NCBI GenBank assembly: GCA_963977185.1 | Contig: CAXBNV010000017.1 | Span: forward strand, 1 to 30,327 | DNA: 30,327 nucleotides | Source of the DNA: CAXBNV01 sp963977185 | Lineage (GTDB): Bacteria > Pseudomonadota > Gammaproteobacteria > JAGOUU01 | Reading direction: 5' to 3' | In this document: positions 25,401-30,327 of the stretch, piece by piece | Position numbering within the stretch: position 1 is the stretch's first letter | How the letters are laid out: each line of letters opens with the position of its first letter | Translations under genes and position numbers: made by a program | The notes under the pieces: model-generated | Databases searched by the model: none | What the model saw: only the letters and a program-made list of their open reading frames with translations | What the model was told of the DNA's origin: nothing

Positions 25401-28400
25401 GCCATTAACTATAAAAGAAATAGAAAAATCAATTAATAAAACAGTTAATAAAAAACAGCTTTATACATGTTCTTTATATAAAAACACAAGCTACACAACA
25501 CCTAACTCCGTTAAATTAGAATCAAGCGTATTGAATCTAGCTAAAAACACTATAAATAAAGGCTTTGATTTTACAAACCTTGATACCTTAAATAATCATC
25601 TTAATTTATGGCAAAAAGAAAATACCAAGCTTACTGATAGTCAAATTAAGGCAATAAAAACAATTGCAATAACTAAAAACTCTTTAACTTTAGTTAATGG
25701 TTTAGCAGGAGTTGGTAAAACCACAATGTTATCAGCAATAAAGCCTTTATGTGATGAGAATAAAGTAAAAATGATAGGTATTGCACCTACAAATTCTGCA
25801 GCCAATGAAGTGAAAGACAAAGGAATAGAGTCTTATACGGTTGATAGTTTTTTAAATAAACTTGCAAAAGCTTATAAAGATAAAGCTTTTGATAAAAATG
25901 AGAAAGTTCTTTTGGTTTTAGATGAATCCTCAATGGCATCTACTAAAAAATTAAACAGAATATTAACTTTAACAAAAGATGCAAACTACAGACTTGCATT
26001 TATTGGTGATGTAAACCAATTAGCATCAATTGAGCAAGGAAAAATGTTTCGTTTCTTGCAAAAAGCAGGTGTTGAGACGACGTTTGTCAATGATATTATC
26101 AGACAAAAAGATAGCCCTAAATATTTAGGTTATGTAAAAGAGCTATATAAAGGCAATTACTCATCTGTAATTAACAAAATGCAAAAAGATAACTGTGTAT
26201 TTACAAATGATGACATATTAAAACAAAACACTCACCTTAATAAAGACGATATAGCAGGCTTTGCATATGCAAGATGTGATTTCTTAAGCGACACATTAAT
26301 TGCAAAAGATTTAGACACAAGAATTAATACAAGAGTTGTAACTCCTGCTAATAAAGACAGGAAGTTATTTAATGCTTTATATAGAGAAAAGCTACAAGAA
26401 ATTGGTGAGATATCACAAAAAGAGTTTAAAGCTGATATTTTAGTAGATGCAAGACTCAACTCTTCTGAAAAATTTTATTCTCATAATTTCGATATAGGGC
26501 AAGTTATGAAATTTAATTCAAACTTTGCTGATAACGACATCAAAAAAGGTGATTACTTAACAATTAAAGACATAGATTATGCAAAAAATTATCTTAATTT
26601 AAAAAACTCTAAAGGGAAAAGTATTGCGTTTAATTTGAGTACGTTAAAAAGCGATAATGCCTGGAAGGCAACTATATATAACACCGAAGTAAGAAATATT
26701 GCTGTTGGAGATAATATTAGATGGTCTAATACTGATAAGAAGCAGGATAGAGTCAATATGGATGAAGTGTCTGTTATTGGTATCAATCAAAAAGAAGCTA
26801 TCGTAAAAGACAAAGATGGCAACACGAAAACATTAGAATACACAAAGGATAATTCTAAACATTGGGATTATGCTTATGCAGGAACTGCATATACGGAGCA
26901 AGGCAAGACGGCAAAGCATGTTGCAATACTAATGAGTAGCAATCAAGCAAAGCTTGCATCCAAGCCAACTTTTTTAGTTGCTATCACAAGAGCAATGCAA
27001 GATGGAACGTTAGTGACGGATGATACAGCTGAACTTGCTAAAAGATTAGAAGTTAATTCTGGAATAAAAACTAGCTCGCTAGAAGCATTTAAATCTAATA
27101 AAGAACTCAAATCAGGAAGCTTTAAAAATATAGCTATCAATCTTCAAAGTAAGGAATCAAAAAATAACCATGCAAAATTAATAAATAAGAAAGTATATAG
27201 TCAAAAAAGTAATTATTTCAAATACAATGTAAATAATATATCAAAAGCCTTAAGTCATGATGTTAAAAATATAGCAACTCATATTTTAGGAAGCCCTAAA
27301 AAACAAGATGGCTTGAACTATTTTTTTGGCTCAAATAAAGGCTCTCTTGCAGTAACAATTAGTGGAGACTATCAAGGGACTTGGCATGATTTTGATACAG
27401 GAGAGAAGGGTAATCTTCTTAAACTAATTCAAACAAAGCTTGGCCTCGGATTTAAAGATGCCCTTGAATATGCAGCAAAACTTGTAAATCATATCCCAGT
27501 TCAAGAAATACAAGATAAAATACAAAAAATCGAAAAATTTAAAGATGATGCAAAATTAATGCTAACTGATGAACAAAAACAAAAAGTACAGTTTGCTCAA
27601 AAACTTGCATCTGAAGCAAAAAATATCAAAGGGACTATTGCTGAAAAATACTTAAAAGAGACAAGAGGTATCAAGCTTAATAGTTTTACAGATGATTTAA
27701 AGTATCATCGTGGTATTTATTCAAAACTTAATCAATCTAAAACCCCAGCTCTTTTAGTTGTTGCACGAGATAAAGATAATAACATTCAGGCAGTGCAAGC
27801 AATCTATTTAGATTCTAATGGGAAAAAGGCAGATGTTAATGTACAAAAACAATCTTTTGGGGTATTAAAAGGTGCTGTTTTCAGTGCTAAAGAAGATAAG
27901 TATAAATCTCAAACAGCTGTGGTTTGCGAAGGTCCTGAAGATGCTTTAAGTATTTTAAAAACCGATATCTCTAAAGATGTTTTTGCATGTTTAGGAAAAT
28001 CTAATTTCAATAATATTCCAAAAAATACATTTCAAAAATATCCAAATATAGTGTTTGCTCTAGATAATGATGGAAAGCAAATTAAAGCTATGCCAGGCAT
28101 ATTAAATGCCGCGAAAAGATTGGATGATAATAATAAAAATATACTTTTAACTCAACCAAGTACAGAAAAGCAAGATTATAATAGTATTTTGAAACTAGGA
28201 ATTACAGGTGAGGAGCGTATAAGGAGCATCATTAATAAAGCTGAGATCTTAAAAGACGTCTCTAATGATTTTAATATTAAAAAAAATCAAATTAACAGTC
28301 ACTCTTTAAGTAAAAGCATCAAGATGCAAAGTAATCCAATTAAAATCGATAACCAAGTTAAAGAATCCTTTAAGAATCAAGTTAGCATTAATAATCAAAA

Positions 28401-28428
28401 TAAACAAATAGATAAGGAAATAATATGA
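22450..28428 (+). CDS. traI: TraI relaxase-helicase fused to a Toprim primase-like domain
   Basis: This 1992-residue MobF protein nicks oriT and unwinds the strand for transfer. Residues 1-300 are the relaxase: tyrosines Y16, Y23 and Y24, and the metal-binding histidines H151, H162 and H164 (DHVHAV) at the F/TrwC spacing. Next come two RecD-like helicase modules: the first with Walker A GRIGSGKT (462-469) but a DSAQ box (540-543) in place of DEAQ; the second intact, with GLAGVGKT (1084-1091), DESS (1158-1161) and GTAYTEQGKT (1478-1487). Residues about 1600-1900 add a primase-like part: GTWHDFDTGEKGN (1643-1655), then a Toprim fold with CEGPED (Glu1827) and ALDNDG (Asp1872, Asp1874). F TraI has 1756 residues and no Toprim. 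The ATG overlaps the traD stop. Confidence 0.95.
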   Translation: MLSTKVIKSGAQATQYFFKTDDYYTKESGLDEKPSIWYGKGAEKLELQGEVSKEQFKELLSGKLPNGIQVGQKKNGEISHRAGFDLTFSAPKSWSIAHYLNKDPIFGEIMEQAVKNTLDLIEKDCAMAYRYEKGIGHMSKTGNLVASLHFHRLSRELEPQDHVHAVIMNATERYDGMWRALKSDDPNKKQHENSEGFIERVRACKKDYGAIYRAEHARLAIEKNFAVEFTKDGFWELKHISKEMIKDSSTRRQQIVSHMEDNNTSGGKAAAAATLITRAQKAKLTKEEISEALDAKYAKYNIKTDIESFKNNNSIIPLSNSDIEKSKDNLLAIKYAIAHLSEYIGIFTESKLLSVAMKHHSNKANIGSCLQAIKSAKDAGYINLFKNENGEAVYISQEQINLEKNLISNYKEAIDNSKRPIITSDNKFNKLCAKHANFLTKEQKDSLAKVLRSNNNINAIDGRIGSGKTHLIPTIAKFTKKAWYSPIVLTLSQKEVENIQDKSSGITCKTVSGYLKDIEIRKNIANKENLNLKNQVLIVDSAQRLSARQQQSLTKIAANEKLKIIYLFDSKQPESMAPGNSMKLLKDIGLNTGRITQSIRQLNPIDINIKQEKDDAIRFDSIVNDYLGYIKDNPNKDIKIITQDKTLKNILNTKIQEKLAQDKSMNSFNLETLSPQFLTKAQYTIANQYKKGHLISFNKNYVSLDIKKGEYYKIDNIDKKHNIIKLSKNNEIIYWNPDKVGGRVEGAVRIYQPKNSKFHEGDKVCINDSNRSLSISKGFEFVIKSIDDRKVTLTDTNKNKQISIKNGDVLLKHIDLSYAKTASDAYNDTPDIILTEQCANKRQTNLKQFYKVLGQCKEKINIYTDDKALHAKTLEKYKGDSKPIVNELLKQIKQNNKGYVKDNKIIKNPIDNMLSKIETAEQISLKKDVQLANITKAISNNISNKALAYSLTKYCINQLSEKEAVFTEYELKNLISKESVNLSRPLTIKEIEKSINKTVNKKQLYTCSLYKNTSYTTPNSVKLESSVLNLAKNTINKGFDFTNLDTLNNHLNLWQKENTKLTDSQIKAIKTIAITKNSLTLVNGLAGVGKTTMLSAIKPLCDENKVKMIGIAPTNSAANEVKDKGIESYTVDSFLNKLAKAYKDKAFDKNEKVLLVLDESSMASTKKLNRILTLTKDANYRLAFIGDVNQLASIEQGKMFRFLQKAGVETTFVNDIIRQKDSPKYLGYVKELYKGNYSSVINKMQKDNCVFTNDDILKQNTHLNKDDIAGFAYARCDFLSDTLIAKDLDTRINTRVVTPANKDRKLFNALYREKLQEIGEISQKEFKADILVDARLNSSEKFYSHNFDIGQVMKFNSNFADNDIKKGDYLTIKDIDYAKNYLNLKNSKGKSIAFNLSTLKSDNAWKATIYNTEVRNIAVGDNIRWSNTDKKQDRVNMDEVSVIGINQKEAIVKDKDGNTKTLEYTKDNSKHWDYAYAGTAYTEQGKTAKHVAILMSSNQAKLASKPTFLVAITRAMQDGTLVTDDTAELAKRLEVNSGIKTSSLEAFKSNKELKSGSFKNIAINLQSKESKNNHAKLINKKVYSQKSNYFKYNVNNISKALSHDVKNIATHILGSPKKQDGLNYFFGSNKGSLAVTISGDYQGTWHDFDTGEKGNLLKLIQTKLGLGFKDALEYAAKLVNHIPVQEIQDKIQKIEKFKDDAKLMLTDEQKQKVQFAQKLASEAKNIKGTIAEKYLKETRGIKLNSFTDDLKYHRGIYSKLNQSKTPALLVVARDKDNNIQAVQAIYLDSNGKKADVNVQKQSFGVLKGAVFSAKEDKYKSQTAVVCEGPEDALSILKTDISKDVFACLGKSNFNNIPKNTFQKYPNIVFALDNDGKQIKAMPGILNAAKRLDDNNKNILLTQPSTEKQDYNSILKLGITGEERIRSIINKAEILKDVSNDFNIKKNQINSHSLSKSIKMQSNPIKIDNQVKESFKNQVSINNQNKQIDKEII

Positions 28429-28733
28429 ACGAGAGAATAGCAATTAGAGTATCTTGTGAGCAAAAAAAACGATTAATTGAAAAAGCTGGTGAGCTTGGGT
28501 ATAGAAGTTATTCTGACCTTGCAAGACATTTAATTGAAAAAGGTATTGAAAATATATCTCTTAAAGAGTCTGAGTATCATATGTTATCCCATACAACTCA
28601 ATCAGTAAAACTTTTGAGAGAAATTTTATCTGCTCTTACTGCAAATGAAGATCTTTCAAAAAACATTATCCATGAAATTCGTGAAGATTCTCTTGAATGG
28701 GTTAATAAGTTTTCTAAACATGTCTCTAAATAG
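28425..28733 (+). CDS. Ribbon-helix-helix DNA-binding protein, possible relaxosome accessory factor
   Basis: The N-terminal half reads as a ribbon-helix-helix: a beta strand RIAIRVSCEQ, helix KKRLIEKAGELGY, then SYSDLARHLIEKGIE (to about residue 42). The second half (to 102) is predicted helical and may oligomerise. It starts in an ATGA overlap with traI, so it is translated with the relaxase. TraY of F and MobC-type proteins are RHH factors that bind oriT and aid nicking; the coupling to traI suggests the same job, but the identity is inferred. It could also be a repressor of the operon. Confidence 0.7.
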   Translation: MNERIAIRVSCEQKKRLIEKAGELGYRSYSDLARHLIEKGIENISLKESEYHMLSHTTQSVKLLREILSALTANEDLSKNIIHEIREDSLEWVNKFSKHVSK

Positions 28734-28755
28734 TTATTTATAATGGGAAGTAATT

Positions 28756-29106
28756 ATGTTTCTAACAACAGCATTTGAGCTTTTAGCGGCAATTCAAATT
28801 GGTGATAAAGCTTTGTCACTTGTACAAAACATACCAATGATATCTTTACTATTTGGTAACAGTAAAATATTAAATTCTAATCATAATAAATTTTATCAAG
28901 CATTTGCCATACAGCTTAAAAGTATCTATGGATTAGATGATGATGCTAAGCTTCCTGTTTTTGTAAGGCCTGAAGGCGAAATTAGGAGTCAAAGCATAAC
29001 AATTGATACATGGTTTGCACCAGAGATGCTTGATGAAAACTTAGAAAATGAAGTTAATTCTAATATTTTTTATGATATCTGTTTTGATTCAAGAAAGTAC
29101 ATGTAA
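28756..29106 (+). CDS. Hypothetical protein
   Basis: This 116-residue product is not recognised. The first 35 residues are moderately hydrophobic (MFLTTAFELLAAIQIG, then MISLLFG); the remainder is acidic, with DTWFAPEMLDENLENE near the end. A good Shine-Dalgarno (GGGAAG, 28745-28750) lies 5 bases before the ATG, which supports a real gene, and the gap to the RHH gene is only 22 bases, so it is probably the last gene of the transfer operon. No cysteine cluster, signal peptide or catalytic motif can be named. Confidence 0.7.
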   Translation: MFLTTAFELLAAIQIGDKALSLVQNIPMISLLFGNSKILNSNHNKFYQAFAIQLKSIYGLDDDAKLPVFVRPEGEIRSQSITIDTWFAPEMLDENLENEVNSNIFYDICFDSRKYM

Positions 29107-29112
29107 CTAAAA

Positions 29113-29153
29113 GCAAGTTTTAATTTAAGAATTTTGTTTGAATTAAAACTTGC
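29113..29153. terminator. Long inverted repeat, possible terminator or oriT-related structure
   Basis: GCAAGTTTTAATT (29113-29125) and AATTAAAACTTGC (29141-29153) are perfect 13-bp inverted arms around 15 bases, and the stem can extend by a few pairs with G-U. It begins 6 bases after the preceding stop codon, at the end of the traI-RHH run. No run of T follows on either strand, so it is not a classic rho-independent terminator. A long inverted repeat beside the relaxase and RHH genes could also be part of an origin of transfer. Confidence 0.45.
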
Positions 29154-29166
29154 GCTTGTGTATCAT
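29138..29166 (+). promoter_or_regulatory. Weak candidate promoter with overlapping palindrome
   Basis: TTGAAT (29138-29143, 4/6) and TATCAT (29161-29166, 5/6) are 17 bases apart, 30 bases before the next ATG. The -10 lies in the perfect 10-bp palindrome TATCATGATA (29161-29170), which could be an operator. The -35 overlaps the right arm of the long inverted repeat. Confidence 0.3.
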
Positions 29167-29195
29167 GATAAAAAATAATAATAAAAAGGTAATAT

Positions 29196-29708
29196 ATGAA
29201 TATAATGCATATTGCTTCAGTAGTATTAATTGCTACTACATCTACAGCAGTCAAAATGTATATGGAGTATTTAAAGTCAAAAAAATGGATAAATCCTGTT
29301 ACATCTAAAGTGGTCAAAATACCTAAAAACCTATTTTCTTATAATCCAGAGGATAAAAAATCTCTAATTGAATTTTCTTCAAAAGATAAATCTACTATAA
29401 TTTTATTACGTGGCTTTGAGTTTCCTGATCAGGTAAAACTTGACGATCTAATAGAGTATAAATTGAAAAAAATGAAAGAAGAATACGAGGGTTTTGACAA
29501 GTTCTTTCATAGTTTTAAAACAATAGGTAATAAAACTGTATCTGTTCTTAAAAAAACAGAAAAAACCTATCCATTTGAAACTCAGCATACTATTTTTACC
29601 TGGATAGATGACGATAAAATAGAGCTGAACTTAACTTCCGTAGAAACATTCAGTAACACATACGTTAATAGTGATACATTTAAAAATTCTTTAATTAACA
29701 GCTTTTAA
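29196..29708 (+). CDS. Hypothetical protein with N-terminal hydrophobic segment
   Basis: The 170-residue product is not recognised. Residues about 3-20 (IMHIASVVLIATTSTAVK) form a hydrophobic stretch that may be a membrane anchor or signal. The rest is a soluble domain of mixed helix and strand with a lysine-rich section (YKLKKMKEEYEGFDKFFHSF) and a late TIFTWIDDDKIELNLTSVETF. AAAAAGGT (29183-29190) is 5 bases before the ATG. It follows the inverted repeat and probably starts a new transcript. Confidence 0.7.
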   Translation: MNIMHIASVVLIATTSTAVKMYMEYLKSKKWINPVTSKVVKIPKNLFSYNPEDKKSLIEFSSKDKSTIILLRGFEFPDQVKLDDLIEYKLKKMKEEYEGFDKFFHSFKTIGNKTVSVLKKTEKTYPFETQHTIFTWIDDDKIELNLTSVETFSNTYVNSDTFKNSLINSF

Positions 29709-29735
29709 AATTACAAAATATACAGCAGTACTCAA

Positions 29736-30278
29736 ATGAAAAAAATTAAAATTTTAATTTTTATATATTTAATGTTCATGTCTCTTTTCTTAAGCGCCAA
29801 CAGCGAACTAAATGATAAAAATCACTGGATGCCATATACTCCAGAAATTAATAGATTAGAAGTTATAAAAAAAGATGGATTTGCTATTGCATTTGCCGAT
29901 GCGCTTGCAGATTGGGATACACACGAACAATATAGAGGTGCTGCTATAGGAATGCTCTGGCATAAAGGCAAAATCCCTGATTCCAAAGCCACAGAACGGC
30001 TAACTTTAGTATCCAAAACAAACTCTGAAAAAATCTACTCCGTATCTCATCAACATTATAGAAGCTCACCAAAAGTAATGTATGTCTCCTATGATGAGGG
30101 GCAAACATGGAAATATCTGCATGAATTAAATAATGAAGTAGATATAAATTCAATGTATGTTGATCCTAAAGATATTAATACGTTATATGCTTACTCTTAT
30201 AATGATAAATTAATTAAATCAACAAATAGTGGGGAAAACTGGACAGAAATGAGAGGTCTGCCAAATATTAGAAGGTAG
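29736..30278 (+). CDS. Secreted protein with two Asp-box (BNR) repeats
   Basis: A signal peptide (residues about 1-22, KKIKILIFIYLMFMSLFLSAN) sends the 180-residue product out of the cytoplasm. Two Asp-boxes are visible: SYDEGQTW (118-125) and STNSGENW (162-169), each matching S-x-D/N-x-G-x-x-W. They occur in beta-propeller proteins such as sialidases and Ycf48-like assembly factors, which have more repeats, so this may be a truncated protein. It stops abruptly 49 bases before the window end, next to what may be an insertion-sequence end. No clear ribosome binding site precedes the ATG. No enzyme activity should be assumed. Confidence 0.65.
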   Translation: MKKIKILIFIYLMFMSLFLSANSELNDKNHWMPYTPEINRLEVIKKDGFAIAFADALADWDTHEQYRGAAIGMLWHKGKIPDSKATERLTLVSKTNSEKIYSVSHQHYRSSPKVMYVSYDEGQTWKYLHELNNEVDINSMYVDPKDINTLYAYSYNDKLIKSTNSGENWTEMRGLPNIRR

Positions 30279-30327
30279 CCATCCCCTAAAATAGGATAGT
30301 CTAAAAGTAGAGTTTTATGTTAAATTA
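30279..30327. other. Possible insertion-sequence terminus at the window edge
   Basis: The last 49 bases contain CCATCCCCTAAAATAGGATA, a C-rich then A/T-rich pattern unlike the preceding DNA and similar in style to the ends of IS3-family elements. No transposase fits in the space and the other end is outside the window, so the call rests on appearance only. Confidence 0.2.

Noticed and set aside
1..30327. CRISPR array, tRNA, rRNA, plasmid replication or integrase genes
   Set aside because: I looked for spaced direct repeats, tRNA-like cloverleaf ends, and Rep, Par or recombinase motifs in the translated readings and saw none. The heptamers at 23-57 have no spacers.

Overview
The window is about 30 kb of AT-rich bacterial DNA (roughly 30% G+C by eye) dominated by a nearly complete F-type (MPF-F / MobF) conjugation operon, so it comes from a conjugative plasmid or an integrative conjugative element. 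TGA is used as a stop (for example at the ends of traU and traI), so the standard bacterial code applies. The low G+C and the F-like gene order with trbI, trbC, traN, trbB, traH and traG suggest a low-GC proteobacterium, such as a Francisella/Piscirickettsia/Legionella-type gammaproteobacterium or a Rickettsiales relative. The genus cannot be fixed from this sequence. No replication, partition, integrase, rRNA, tRNA or CRISPR sequence is visible, so plasmid versus ICE is undecided.

Left accessory block (1-4753): heptamer repeats (23-57), then a tight plus-strand operon of a SAM-dependent methyltransferase, an alpha/beta hydrolase and an XRE-type repressor. Facing it on the minus strand is an 884-residue protein with a caspase-like protease domain, a P-loop STAND-like NTPase and a TPR-like helical tail. 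That architecture suits an abortive-infection or immune-signalling protein. Its last 116 bases are antisense to the end of the repressor gene. This block looks even richer in A+T than the tra genes.

Divergent control region (4754-4926): only A+T-rich intergenic sequence, with a 12-bp palindrome, a candidate promoter and a 13-bp inverted repeat that ends on the traA ribosome binding site.

Transfer operon (4927-28733): traA, L, E, K, B, V, C, trbI, traW, U, trbC, traN, F, trbB, traH, G, then traD, traI and a ribbon-helix-helix gene. Most junctions are ATGA or TAATG overlaps, so translation is probably coupled. The pilin TraA is assembled by a core of TraL/E/K/B/V/C with TraW/U/F/H, TrbC, TrbI and TrbB. 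TraN and TraG stabilise mating pairs. TraD couples the complex to TraI, a relaxase-helicase fused to a primase-like Toprim module. Between traG and traD, where F carries traS/traT, a minus-strand membrane-protein gene with its own extended -10 promoter is the best candidate for entry exclusion. TraN is much shorter than in F.

Right end (28756-30327): three small genes of unknown role, one of them a secreted protein with two Asp-boxes, and a long inverted repeat. The last 49 bases may be the start of an insertion sequence.
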